From Hymenobacter algoricola (lineage in GTDB: Bacteria > Bacteroidota > Bacteroidia > Cytophagales > Hymenobacteraceae): a stretch of DNA of 64,000 bases. The position numbers and the translations under genes were made by a program. Every line of letters starts with the position of its first letter. The stretch's first letter is position 1. Shown piece by piece: positions 45,564-54,468 of the stretch. The notes beneath the pieces were generated by a model. The model saw only the letters and a list, made by a program, of their open reading frames with translations, was not told where the DNA came from and searched no databases. Location: contig NZ_BAABDH010000034.1 of assembly GCF_039539525.1 (NCBI RefSeq), positions 4,865-68,864 of the forward strand. Reading direction: 5' to 3'.

Positions 45564-47900
45564 TTAGTCCAGCGACCGGTCGCGGAACAGGACGTAGCCG
45601 ATGTGGGCGAAGACGCCGAACTGGTAGTTGGGGTCGTCGTAGCGGATAAACTGCAGGGCGGCCGGGCCCACCGGCGTCTGGTAGACCAGGCCCGTCATGG
45701 CCGTGAAGTAGGGGCGGCTGATGGTGGTGCCGCGGTCGGCGAGCAGGCCGTTGCCGGGCTGGCGCACAAAGGGCCGGATCATGGTGTGGGCGTACACCTC
45801 GGTCCGCCACTCCAGCGCGCCGACCACGGCTTTCACGTAGCGCAGGCCGCCGGCGGCGTAGGCGGTGCCCCGGTAGCGGTCCAGAAACAGGGTGCGCGAG
45901 TCGGGCAGGGGCAGAAAGGCCGGGGCCATGGTCAGCGAGGCCCGGTAGGTGGCAAAGGAGCCCTGGGTGGAAGCCACCACCTGCACCATGTAGCCCCAGG
46001 CATGCACCCGGGTGCCCACCGAATCGGTCTTGTTGAAGGTGAAGTACTGCTCGTTCAACAAGTCCAGCTTGAGGAATTGGTGGTTCTGGGTCAGGCCCTC
46101 CAGGTCGCCGGCAGTCGAGCCGGGGGCGTAGGTTTCCTGGGCCGATACGGCCCGCGCGCTGGCTTCCACGCGCCGGCCGCTCACGGCGTACTGCCGCCGG
46201 TTCAGGGAGTTGCGGTCGAAGCGCGCCGAGGCCGTGATGCCGTCGAGGCGGTCCTGGTCGAGGGCCGCGTTGCTGCTGATTTCGTTGGTGTTGGCGTACC
46301 GGTCGCGGTTGGTGAACACGCCGCCGGTCAGGGTGTAGCGGCTGCGGAAGTTGGGACTCAGCCCGACCTGCATCTCAAATTTCACGTCGCGCTGCTGCAG
46401 CTGGGTATTCTGGGCCGACGAGCCCAGCAGGCCGCCGGTATCCTGGTAGTTGAAGTTGTTGAAGGTCACCGTCGGCTCGAAGTACAGCGGCGTGCGGCCC
46501 GGCACGCTGATGCGGAACGAGCCCCGGGCACCGTTGTAGAAGCGGCCCACGGTCGCGTCGGCCTTTATGGTGTAGAGGTAGCGGTTGAGGTAGCGGTAGG
46601 CCAGGCCCAGGTAGAAGTTACTCATCGAGCGGGTCGAGAGCAGCACGCCCAGGTCGGTGGTCAGGTTGCTGTTCTGCCGCGCGTCGATGCCCAGCACGTA
46701 GCCCTGCTGCTTCTGGTCGTAGCGCACGCGCGGGTACACGTTGTTGAAGAAGTCGTTGTTGACCAGCCGGTAGTAGCCTTCCTCAATGTCGCCGGGCGAG
46801 TAGCGTGAGCCGGTCTTCTGGAAGAAGCGGCGCACGAAATCCTGCTGCTGCCGGGGCAGGCCCTGCACGGTTATCTGCGAGAACTCCGGCTTGGGCGCCC
46901 GCTCCTGAAAGACGCGGCGGCGCTGCTGCAGGGCCACGGTATCTTCGCGGCGCTGGATGCGGCTCAGCGTCAGCTCCAGCTTGCGCTCGGTGGCCTGCTC
47001 GCCCAGCAGAATCAGCTGCTTGACCTTGTTGAAGTCGGCAGCGGTGATTTCGCCCAGGTCGGGCTGGATGAAGATGCCGTTTTTGCCTACCGAGGCCGTA
47101 TCGGCCACGTTGGAACCCAGAAACAGCAGCGTGCTGGTCAGCAGCGCGTCGTCCTTTTCCTTGGGGTACTTGCTGAAGGCCACGTCGCCCACGTTCACGC
47201 CGATGATGACGTCGGGCTTAAACTCCTGGCGCATCACGCCGGTAGGGAAGTTGTCGACCACGGCGCCGTCGAACAGGTAGCGGCCATCAAGGCCGCGGAT
47301 GGGCCGGAAGGCCAGCGGAAAGGCCATCGAGCTGCGCACCGCGTCGGACAGGGAGCCACTGCGCTGCACCACTTTCTCGCGGGTAAACACCTCGGACGCC
47401 ACGCTGCGGTAGGGCACCAGCAGCTTGTCGAAGTCGTAGCCCGAAATGGCGCCGGCGGGGGCCAGCATGGTGGCCAGCACGTAGTTCAGGGTCACGTCGT
47501 CGACCAGCTTGGGCGTCACGCGGGCCTTCAGGCTCGAATCGACGGCCAGGCGCAGGTGCAGGGCCGCGGGCGTGGGCTCGGCGTCGTAGTAGTTGTAGAC
47601 CTTATCTTCCAGCGGCTCGCCCGACACCCAGTTCTGAAACTCGGGCTTGAGCACGATTTCCTCGATTTCGCGGGGCGAGTAGCCCGCCGCGTACAGCGCG
47701 CCCACGATGGCGCCCATGCTGGTGCCCACGATGTAGTCGATGGGAATGCGGTTTTTCTCCAGCGTCTTCAGCACGCCGATGTGGGCCAGGCCCTTGGCGC
47801 CGCCGCCGCTGAGCACCAGGCCGACTTTCTGGGCGGCAGCCGGGGAACTAGAAAAAGCCGAAATCAGGGAAAGCAGCAGCCAGCAGTAGATTTTGCGCAT
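45564..47900 (-). CDS. Patatin-like phospholipase with outer-membrane barrel
   Basis: 778 residues from ATG 47900; codons upstream to 48023 are not credible. Signal peptide ends AAAQ (24). Patatin domain (about 25-330): oxyanion loop GGGAKG at 32-37, nucleophile Ser61 in GTSMG, catalytic Asp211 in DGA. One POTRA-like segment lies at about 370-440 (ITVQGLPRQQQDFVRRFF). The rest is a 16-strand bacterial surface antigen/BamA-type barrel, ending at the aromatic/charged stretch FRDRSLD. The layout is that of PlpD-type type Vd autotransporters, in which the barrel exports or anchors the lipase. Confidence 0.9.
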   Translation of the reverse strand: MRKIYCWLLLSLISAFSSSPAAAQKVGLVLSGGGAKGLAHIGVLKTLEKNRIPIDYIVGTSMGAIVGALYAAGYSPREIEEIVLKPEFQNWVSGEPLEDKVYNYYDAEPTPAALHLRLAVDSSLKARVTPKLVDDVTLNYVLATMLAPAGAISGYDFDKLLVPYRSVASEVFTREKVVQRSGSLSDAVRSSMAFPLAFRPIRGLDGRYLFDGAVVDNFPTGVMRQEFKPDVIIGVNVGDVAFSKYPKEKDDALLTSTLLFLGSNVADTASVGKNGIFIQPDLGEITAADFNKVKQLILLGEQATERKLELTLSRIQRREDTVALQQRRRVFQERAPKPEFSQITVQGLPRQQQDFVRRFFQKTGSRYSPGDIEEGYYRLVNNDFFNNVYPRVRYDQKQQGYVLGIDARQNSNLTTDLGVLLSTRSMSNFYLGLAYRYLNRYLYTIKADATVGRFYNGARGSFRISVPGRTPLYFEPTVTFNNFNYQDTGGLLGSSAQNTQLQQRDVKFEMQVGLSPNFRSRYTLTGGVFTNRDRYANTNEISSNAALDQDRLDGITASARFDRNSLNRRQYAVSGRRVEASARAVSAQETYAPGSTAGDLEGLTQNHQFLKLDLLNEQYFTFNKTDSVGTRVHAWGYMVQVVASTQGSFATYRASLTMAPAFLPLPDSRTLFLDRYRGTAYAAGGLRYVKAVVGALEWRTEVYAHTMIRPFVRQPGNGLLADRGTTISRPYFTAMTGLVYQTPVGPAALQFIRYDDPNYQFGVFAHIGYVLFRDRSLD

Positions 47901-48062
47901 AGGTGGGAAGGTGAGGCTACCGGCGAAGATAGCGGGTTTCCTACGCAGGAAGCGCAGGGGAGTTGCCGGGCCGGAAAGCCGGGCCGGGCCGGCGCAAGCT
48001 GAGCGGCCCGGGGGCGGGGCCACGCGGCCCGGCCGGCCCGGCCGGGGCCGTTTCGGGGGGCG

Positions 48063-48434
48063 CTACCACTTGCGGAAAATGACGTAGACGGCGGCCAGCA
48101 GCAGCCCGAAGCCGACCAGGTGGTTCCAGGCCAGCTTCTCGGTTTTGAACACGTACACGGCGCAGAGCGTGAACACCGCCAGGGAAATAAACTCCTGAAT
48201 CACCTTGAGCTGAAACAGGCTGAAGGGGCCGCCGTTTTCCGCGAACCCGAGGCGGTTGGCGGGCACCTGAAACACGTACTCGAAAAACGCCAGCCCCCAG
48301 CTCACCAGAATCACGCCCACCAGCCCCAGGCCCTGCAGCCACGAAATCTTTTTGAACCCCAGGTGCCCGTACCAGGCAAAGGTCATAAACAGGTTGGAGA
48401 TGGTGAGCAGCAGAATGGTGTAGACAGCTTTCAT
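48063..48434 (-). CDS. DUF486 / DMT-like small membrane protein
   Basis: 123 residues from ATG 48434, four membrane helices. The family pattern is clear: TWAWYGHL-like SNLFMTFAWYGHL, the FFEYVFQVPANRLG block and a C-terminal NHLVGFGLLLAAVYVIF. DUF486 proteins belong to the drug/metabolite transporter clan, with unknown substrate. Divergent from the KirBac gene, 86 bases apart. Confidence 0.9.
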   Translation of the reverse strand: MKAVYTILLLTISNLFMTFAWYGHLGFKKISWLQGLGLVGVILVSWGLAFFEYVFQVPANRLGFAENGGPFSLFQLKVIQEFISLAVFTLCAVYVFKTEKLAWNHLVGFGLLLAAVYVIFRKW

Positions 48435-48520
48435 GGGCAGCAAAACAGAAAAGGGTGGCGGCCGGGCCGGGGCGCCGGCAAGGTACGGCGGGCGCCGAAA
48501 CTCCTTACCTTGGCGCCGCT

Positions 48521-49465
48521 ATGGCTGCTTCCCGACCCTCTGCTCCCGCCGCCCCGCCCAGTGCCGTCGATCCGGGCATCGGGGTCAACTTTGGCCGCGC
48601 CACCCGCCGGGCCATCAACCACGACGGCACCTTCAACGTGCGCCGCCGCAGCCGGCAGTTTCAGGTCCACGACCTGTACCAGGAGCTCATTACCATGAGC
48701 TGGGGCCGGTTTCTGGCGCTGGTGCTGGGCACGCTCACGCTGGTCAACGGGCTGTTTGCTGCCGGCTACCTGCTGCTGGGCCTCGACCAGCTGAGCGGCA
48801 CGGCGGCCCTGACCCACATTCCCCCGTTTCTGCAGGCGTTTTTCTTCAGCGTCCAGACCTTTACCACCGTCGGCTACGGCAACGTGTCGCCCAACAGCGT
48901 GGGCACCGGGATGCTGGCCAGCGCCGAAGCCATGACGGGCCTGCTGATGGCGGCCCTGGCCACGGGCCTGCTCTACGGCCGGTTTTCGCGGCCCCGGGCC
49001 AGCATCCTGTTCAGCCGCACGGCCCTGATGACCCGCCGCAGCTCCGACGGCACGCCCACGCTGCAGTTCCGCATTGCCAACCGCCACCGCAGCACCCTGG
49101 TCGAAATGCGGGCCCGGGTGCTGCTGCAGTTTACCACCCCCGACGGCAACCGCAGCTACCACGACCTGAAGCTGGAGCGCGACTCGGTGTACTTTTTTCC
49201 CCTGAACTGGACCGTCGTCCACGAAATAACCGCCGACAGCCCCCTGCACGGCCTGGCCGCGGCCGACCTGGCCTCCCGCGCCGCCGAAGTGCTCATTCTG
49301 CTCAAAGGCTACGACGACACCTTCGCCCAGGACGTGCACGCCCGCAACTCCTACCGCCACGAGGAGCTGGAGTGGAACCGCCGCTACGTCCGCGCCTACG
49401 ACATCGAGCCCGACGGCATGGTGGTGCTGGACCTCGACAAGCTCCACGAGACGGAGGAGATTTGA
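48521..49465 (+). CDS. Inward-rectifier K+ channel, KirBac type
   Basis: 314 residues from ATG 48521. Two membrane helices (about 62-86 and 128-155) flank a pore loop with the K+ filter T116-V-G-Y-G120. The C-terminal half (about 160-300) is the Kir cytoplasmic beta domain (LQFRIANRHRSTLVEM..., FFPLNWTVVHEI), which gates the pore. A slide-helix-like part precedes TM1 (FQVHDLYQELITMSW). A TACCTTGG box shortly before the ATG is a possible -7 element. Confidence 0.93.
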   Translation: MAASRPSAPAAPPSAVDPGIGVNFGRATRRAINHDGTFNVRRRSRQFQVHDLYQELITMSWGRFLALVLGTLTLVNGLFAAGYLLLGLDQLSGTAALTHIPPFLQAFFFSVQTFTTVGYGNVSPNSVGTGMLASAEAMTGLLMAALATGLLYGRFSRPRASILFSRTALMTRRSSDGTPTLQFRIANRHRSTLVEMRARVLLQFTTPDGNRSYHDLKLERDSVYFFPLNWTVVHEITADSPLHGLAAADLASRAAEVLILLKGYDDTFAQDVHARNSYRHEELEWNRRYVRAYDIEPDGMVVLDLDKLHETEEI

Positions 49466-49514
49466 TGTGCTGTGCTGCTGGGCCGAGTCGCACTCGTGCC
49501 GTAGGGCGGCCCTG

Positions 49515-49557
49515 TCATTGCGAGGCCAAAGGCCGAAGCAATCCGTCCTCTGAAATG
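49515..49557. repeat. TCATTGCGAG repeat, second copy
   Basis: Matches 45255-45297 at 40 of 43 positions. It lies 50 bases after the KirBac stop, as a single unit without the inverted partner seen at 45 kb. Confidence 0.8.
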
Positions 49558-49641
49558 TGCCCAGTACCTTTCCAGCCGAAAGTCTTAACCAAGCCGCGCC
49601 GCCAGCCGGCTCTTCCAACCCGATAGCAATACCTTTTACCC

Positions 49642-49800
49642 ATGGCACTACCCCTGACCGATTTCTGGGACGCTACGCCCCCCGTTGCGCCGCCGGTGAC
49701 GGAGGCGGCAATCCAGTACGTTGAGCAGCAGCTCGGCGTGCGGCTGCTGGCGGAGCTCAATGAGCAGGTAGCAATGGGCAAGGAGCAACTGTCCGGCCCC
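49642..49800 (+). pseudogene. Truncated SMI1/KNR4 (SUKH) protein
   Basis: Starts like the SUKH immunity-type proteins of this group (MALPLTDFWDATPP...VTEAAIQYVEQQLGVRL), but the expected core after LGVRLP, with the NGG-containing helix, is missing. The frame stays open to 49995 but passes through a terminator hairpin and loses all resemblance after about residue 50. I read it as the first part of a deleted gene. Confidence 0.5.
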
Positions 49801-49838
49801 GGCCGAACGCCATTGCTCAGCCATAGCTACCCAGCAAG

Positions 49839-49873
49839 AAAGGCGGACCCGATGCTTCGGGGCCGCCTTTTTT
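49839..49873 (+). terminator. Intrinsic terminator after the SUKH remnant
   Basis: AAAGGCGG (49839-49846) pairs with CCGCCTTT (49863-49870), with further pairing inside, followed by TTT. It probably ended the intact gene. Confidence 0.7.
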
Positions 49874-50031
49874 CAAATAGAATACGGTGGAGAAGTACGG
49901 AAGGCCTGCCACCGCGTCCTGCCTCTCAGCAGGGGGCTGCTGGGTCGCCTGAGCGGTACCGCCGGCCTGCGGAGGACTCTCCGCTACCGGGATAATAAAC
50001 CTCCGGCCGGGCGGCGGCAGAACCCGGGCCG

Positions 50032-51603
50032 CTACTCCACGGCCAGCGCCTGGCTAACCCGGCGGCTGCCGGCCTGTACCCACAGCCGGTACAGGCCCGG
50101 TGCCACTCCAGCCAGGGAAAGCTCGGCGGAAGTGCCGCCGGCCGCCAGGCGAACCTGCTCGGTGCGCACCACCCGGCCCAGGGCATCGACGAGCTGCAGG
50201 GTAGCCTGCGAGGTGCCCGGCAGGGCCGGCAGCCGCACCGTGGCCGCGGCATGCGCCGGATTCGGATACAGGCTGAGCGCCAGGGCGGGCTGCGCGGCCG
50301 CGGCGGCCAGCACGGTGCTGGAGTAGAAGCCCACCCGCACCATAGACTTGCTGGCATCACCCGTCGCGGTGAAGTCGCCGCCGGTGTAGAGGCCGGTGGG
50401 GGCAGGGAGCAGGGCCGCCACGAAGGCATTGACGCCCGTGCCCAGCCCCGACCAGCTCGTGCCGTTCCACCGGGCCACGTTGCGGGTGGCTACCCCACCG
50501 GCCGTGACGAAGTCGCCGCCGGCATACACGGTGCCGGCCCCGCTCACGGCCACGGTCCGCACGGTGTTCGTCGGGTTCGAGGCGCCGATACCCGTGCCCA
50601 TCGCCGACCAGGCCGTGCCGTTCCAGCGGGCAATATTGTTGGCCACTACCCCGCCGGCCCTGGTGAAGTAGCCGGCGGCATACACGGTGCCAGCCCCATC
50701 CGCGGCCAGCGCGTTCAGGCCGCTGCCATCTACGCCCGCGCCCAGCGCCGCCCAGTTCGTGCCGTTCCACTTGGCCACGTTGCTGGCGGGCACGCCGCCG
50801 GCCGTGGTGAAGATGCCGCCCGCGTACAGGTTGCCGCTACCGTCCAGGGTCAGGGCAAACACGGTGTTGAAGGGGCCTGGTCCGCCCACGCCCGCGCCCA
50901 GCGCCGCCCAGCTCGTGCCGTTCCATTTGGCTACGCCGTTGGTGTCGAGGCCATCGGAGCGGTTGAAGTTGCCGCCGGCGTAGAGGTTGCCGGCCGCATC
51001 CAGCGCCAGCGCGAAGACCCAGCCGTTCATGCCCCCGCCCAGCGCCGACCAGCTGGTGCCATTCCACTTAGCGGTGCCGAACACGGAAAGGCCCCCGGCC
51101 TCGCTGAAGCGGCCGCCGGCGTAGAGGTTGCCGGCGCCATCCAGCACCAGGGCGTACACGTAGGCGTTGGTGCCGCTGCCCAGCGCCGACCAGCTCGTGC
51201 CGTTCCAGCGGGCAATGTTGTTGGCCGCCACGCCGCCGGCCGTGGTAAAGCTGCCGCCCGCATACACGTTGCCGTTGCCATCCACGGCCAGCGCCCGGAG
51301 GGGTCCGTTGGGCCCGTTGTTCTGGAAGGCATTCGACCAGAACTCGTCGCCGGTGCCCAGCGTGCCAGAAAACCGCGCCGCGCCGGCCGGCCGAAACACC
51401 GGGCGCCCGTCGGGGGCAGTTTGCAGGGTGTAGCCGCGGGCATCGAAGGAGCCGCTTACTCCGGCGCGCAGGGTGCCATCGGGTGCCAGGGCGGTACTCA
51501 GGGCGGTAGTGGTGGCCCGGGCCGGGCCGGCCAGTAAAACTGTCAGCAGTAAGCCGGCCCACGAGGCTTTGCGGCGGGCCGCGGCAGCGTAACGGTTGCT
51601 CAT
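50032..51603 (-). CDS. Repeat-rich secreted protein with type IX secretion tail
   Basis: 523 residues. Signal peptide ends at ARAT (about 30). Residues about 95-425 carry seven to eight repeats of roughly 40-45 residues with the pattern ALALDxxGNLYAGGxF...GGVxxxNxAKWNGTSWxALGxG, likely a beta-propeller. The last 85 residues (LSLYPNPAHAAATVRLPAL ... APGLYRLWV) form a type A T9SS signal. No enzymatic motif. The repeats are strongly alike at the DNA level, which can cause copy-number change. The 332 bases upstream (51604-51935) hold no gene, only the repeat at 51749. Confidence 0.88.
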   Translation of the reverse strand: MSNRYAAAARRKASWAGLLLTVLLAGPARATTTALSTALAPDGTLRAGVSGSFDARGYTLQTAPDGRPVFRPAGAARFSGTLGTGDEFWSNAFQNNGPNGPLRALAVDGNGNVYAGGSFTTAGGVAANNIARWNGTSWSALGSGTNAYVYALVLDGAGNLYAGGRFSEAGGLSVFGTAKWNGTSWSALGGGMNGWVFALALDAAGNLYAGGNFNRSDGLDTNGVAKWNGTSWAALGAGVGGPGPFNTVFALTLDGSGNLYAGGIFTTAGGVPASNVAKWNGTNWAALGAGVDGSGLNALAADGAGTVYAAGYFTRAGGVVANNIARWNGTAWSAMGTGIGASNPTNTVRTVAVSGAGTVYAGGDFVTAGGVATRNVARWNGTSWSGLGTGVNAFVAALLPAPTGLYTGGDFTATGDASKSMVRVGFYSSTVLAAAAAQPALALSLYPNPAHAAATVRLPALPGTSQATLQLVDALGRVVRTEQVRLAAGGTSAELSLAGVAPGLYRLWVQAGSRRVSQALAVE

Positions 51604-51748
51604 AAGAAGAGAGGGTAAATAGGGAGGAGGAGTTGAGTAGCTGAATTCGGCCGGGAAGGTAGGCAGTCCTGGCGAAGATCCGCTGCCTGCCGGGGTATGG
51701 TGGCATCCTATCCGCGTGGCGACAGGGCCGTGCGCATGGCCGGCTGCC

Positions 51749-51786
51749 CTTGCGAGGCCTAAGCCGAAGCAAGCCAGCCGCTCAGG
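51749..51786. repeat. Diverged copy of the TCATTGCGAG repeat
   Basis: CTTGCGAGGCCTAAGCCGAAGC matches the left half of 45255-45297 with a few changes and a small gap; the A-rich region after it also resembles the tails of the other two copies. Confidence 0.55.
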
Positions 51787-51935
51787 TGGGAAAAAGCTTC
51801 TTCTGGCCTGAAAAGCCAGTGCCTGTGCCCGACATCGGGGCTGTTCTGTGCCCTGGGTGGTTTTTACTGCTCAGGACCGACGGCCGCGCTTTGCCCGCCA
51901 CGACAGTTTCCTTGGCTCAGGACGAACTGCAGCTT

Positions 51936-52913
51936 CTAATCTTCGTGCCCCGGCACGGCGGCCTGGGCCGGGGCGCTGCGCAGCTCCAGCGCCTCCCGGG
52001 CCAGGCGCTTCTTCTCGCTTTCGGAAGCCGTTTTGGGCAGCTGATCGAGGTCGGGCTGGCCGGCATCTACCCAGCAGGTGTACCAGTAGGAGCTCACCAG
52101 GTGCACGGCCAGCCGCAGCTGCCGCTCCACCTGCCCGTTCAGACGCTGGTGGTACTCGGTGCTGAAGTCGCGGGAGTACACGCGCACAGTGGCGTTGCCG
52201 CGCTCCTCGAAGCCATACTTGCGGTCATCCGAAAACGTAGCCGTCAGCTGCTGCTCGAAGCGCAGCACCGAGTCGACGGCGGCGTGGGAGCGGCCCACCA
52301 CCTGCCAGATGGTTTCGGTGGGGTTTTCCAGGTAGGTGGCGGGTCCCACGAAGAAGTCGTAGTTGGCGCTGAGCATTTCGGGCAGGCGGCTTTCCCAGAA
52401 CCCGTGGATGCCGCGCTGCCCACTGAGCTGCCCGTTGTAGTTGCGGGTGGTGTGCAGGGGCACGCAGGCATCGGCAATGTAGTGGCCCATATCGGCCGAC
52501 AGGCGCAGGATGTTGTCGGCGTCGCGGCTGCGGAAGGCTTCGGTGAGCTGGTACTTCATGCGGGCCACCTGCCAGGGTACAATGCCGTGGCGCAGCAGCG
52601 AGTCTTCGCCGTAGCGGGCCACGGCGTCGGCCCAGCTGTGGGGCAGACGGGTCAGGGCCGAGTCGCCGTAGGCATCCACGTCGAGAAAGTGCCGGGGCGC
52701 CTCGCCGGGCACCACCGCCCGGCGGGAGTCGGGCCGGGTGGCGTTTTCGGTCAGGTAGTCGATGTTGGTCTTATAAAACCCGATCATCTCGGGCGGCATG
52801 GTGAATACGGCCAGCCGGTTGATGAGCCGGTGCCCGAAAAAGCCCCAGGCCCGGGGCTGGTGGGGCAGCAGGAGCAGCAGGCCCAGCAGGCCATAGAGTA
52901 GCGGTTTTTTCAC
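51936..52913 (-). CDS. Zinc-dependent phospholipase C / S1-P1 nuclease-like protein
   Basis: 325 residues. Signal peptide ends RAWG (about 22-24), leaving Trp at the mature N-terminus, which binds zinc in this fold. Zinc ligand segments: WGFFGHR, RHFLDVD, ADMGHYIADACVPLHTT and GIHGFWESRL. This set defines the zinc-dependent phospholipase C/S1 nuclease superfamily; phospholipid or nucleic acid as substrate cannot be told apart here. It is exported to the periplasm or outside. Confidence 0.88.
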   Translation of the reverse strand: MKKPLLYGLLGLLLLLPHQPRAWGFFGHRLINRLAVFTMPPEMIGFYKTNIDYLTENATRPDSRRAVVPGEAPRHFLDVDAYGDSALTRLPHSWADAVARYGEDSLLRHGIVPWQVARMKYQLTEAFRSRDADNILRLSADMGHYIADACVPLHTTRNYNGQLSGQRGIHGFWESRLPEMLSANYDFFVGPATYLENPTETIWQVVGRSHAAVDSVLRFEQQLTATFSDDRKYGFEERGNATVRVYSRDFSTEYHQRLNGQVERQLRLAVHLVSSYWYTCWVDAGQPDLDQLPKTASESEKKRLAREALELRSAPAQAAVPGHED

Positions 52914-52960
52914 ACGGAATCGTTTTATAAGTCAACCAACGGGCAGCCCGAATGTAAACA

Positions 52961-53006
52961 AAAACTCGTCTGCCCGGCTACTTATGCAGTAGCCCGACAG
53001 ACGAGT
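52961..53006 (-). terminator. Intrinsic terminator of ruvX-def
   Basis: 19-base arms (52964-52982 and 52988-53006) pair at 17 positions, and a TTTT run follows on the minus strand. It lies 20 bases past the def stop. Confidence 0.8.
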
Positions 53007-53026
53007 AGTTGGAAAAGCCGGAACGG

Positions 53027-53641
53027 CTAGCGGCGGCCCTGGCCGGCGAAGCGCATGCGGTAGTCGGCGTCCACGTTGCCCTTGCTGATGCGGGTGAGCT
53101 TGCCCTTGATGAGCTGCTTTTTGAAGCCCGAAATCAGGTCCGTAAACAGCACGCCTTCCAGGTGGTCGTACTCGTGCTGAATCACCCGGGCCGTCATGCC
53201 GGAAAAGGTGTCCTCGCGGGTCACGCGGTTTTCGTCCTCGTAGCGAATCACAATGGTTTCGTGGCGGTACACCATTTCGCGCACCCCGGGAATGCTCAGG
53301 CAGCCTTCTTCAAAGCCCCATTCCTGGCCGGTTTCGCTCACCATCACCGGGTTGATGAAGGCCCGCTTCACGGGCGCCTCGGTCGGGTCCGTTTCCACCG
53401 AGTCCTCGGCGGCTTCGTCGTCCTCATCCTCATCGGCGAGCATGGGCGTCGAGTCGATGACGAACAGGCGGACGCTCTTGCCCACCTGGGGCGCGGCCAG
53501 CCCCACGCCGTGGGCGTGGTACATGGTGTCGTACATGTCCGCAATCAGCTGCTGGAGGTCGGCGGCCGGCAGGTCGGCGGCAATGTCCTTGGCGCGGGCT
53601 TTCAGCACCGGGTCGCCAAAGGCTACAATAGGGTAAATCAT
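53027..53641 (-). CDS. def: Peptide deformylase with acidic insert
   Basis: 204 residues. Removes N-formyl groups from new proteins. All three motifs are present: GVGLAAPQ (45-52), EGCLS (112-116, metal ligand Cys114) and HEYDH (156-160). Between strands at about residues 68-93 there is an Asp/Glu-rich insert (DEDEDDEAAEDS...) not found in standard type I deformylases; it is on the side away from the active-site motifs in sequence and is probably a surface loop. The start overlaps the ruvX end by 4 bases (ATGA). Confidence 0.96.
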   Translation of the reverse strand: MIYPIVAFGDPVLKARAKDIAADLPAADLQQLIADMYDTMYHAHGVGLAAPQVGKSVRLFVIDSTPMLADEDEDDEAAEDSVETDPTEAPVKRAFINPVMVSETGQEWGFEEGCLSIPGVREMVYRHETIVIRYEDENRVTREDTFSGMTARVIQHEYDHLEGVLFTDLISGFKKQLIKGKLTRISKGNVDADYRMRFAGQGRR

Positions 53642-54048
53642 CGGGATTCGAGGAAGGATTGCAGAATCAGGGTGGCGCTGACGCGGTCGACGGTGGCTTT
53701 GTCGCGGCGGTCTTTCTTCGACAGGCCGCCCGCCAGCATCGCCGCGTGGGCCATGCGGGAGGTAAACCGCTCGTCGATTTCGTGGACCGGCAGCGCGGGC
53801 AGCTCCCGGCGCAGGGTGCGGATCAGTCCGACCACGGCGCTGGTTACGTTCGTGTCTTCGTTGAGCAGGGTGCGGGGCATGCCCACGACCAGCGCTTCCA
53901 GCGGGTCGCGCTGGTGGTAGGCTTTCACGTAGGCCAGTAAGTCCTGGCTGTGAATGGTTTCCAGGGGCGAGGCAATGAGCTGGAGCGGGTCCGTCACGGC
54001 CAGTCCCACGCGCTTGTTGCCGTAATCAATGGCAAGAATTCGGCCCAT
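53638..54048 (-). CDS. ruvX: Holliday junction resolvase-like RuvX (YqgF)
   Basis: 136 residues from ATG 54048. RNase-H-fold nuclease in DNA recombination or 16S rRNA 5' processing. Opening with Asp8 in ILAIDYGNKRVGLAVTD, the VVGMPRTL strand and the C-terminal DERFTSRMAH are all typical. Translationally coupled to def. Confidence 0.95.
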   Translation of the reverse strand: MGRILAIDYGNKRVGLAVTDPLQLIASPLETIHSQDLLAYVKAYHQRDPLEALVVGMPRTLLNEDTNVTSAVVGLIRTLRRELPALPVHEIDERFTSRMAHAAMLAGGLSKKDRRDKATVDRVSATLILQSFLESR

Positions 54049-54468
54049 CAGGAAGAAGAAAGAAAAAAGATAATCCAGCCGGCCGCCCATGGTTGCGCGG
54101 CCCGCCCCGCAAAGATACGACAGCCAGCGGAAAGGTGACTTTTCCGGCGGCCGCTATGCGAGGAGTTAGACGGCTAAAGATCAGTTTTGACCCGTTGCCA
54201 AACCAGGTTGGGCGAATGAGCAGCTTCCCTTTAAAATCACAAATTTATATTTGCCGTATAACTCCCTGCCCGGCCCGCTTGGGTAGGGTTAATTCCAGAA
54301 TAAACGGCTGTTTATTGCTTTAAGCAAATAAAAAATTGCACTGTTATTGGAAAATTACCGCCCCACGATGTTTGTCGTGGTTTTCTTGGAAAAGTTTCAA
54401 TAGTTTTGAAGGATAGCCTCTTCGTAATTCTCCCAGTATCGACTGAACTTGTACTGTTTCAACTGCTT
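54049..54468. other. 420-base AT-rich gap before the S41 protease gene
   Basis: Holds the divergent promoters of ruvX-def and the S41 protease. TATATTTG at 54246-54253 fits the -7 element for the plus strand, but no TTTG is found at the right distance upstream. From 54300 to 54460 the sequence is unusually AT-rich. No RNA gene or ORF supported. Confidence 0.5.
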
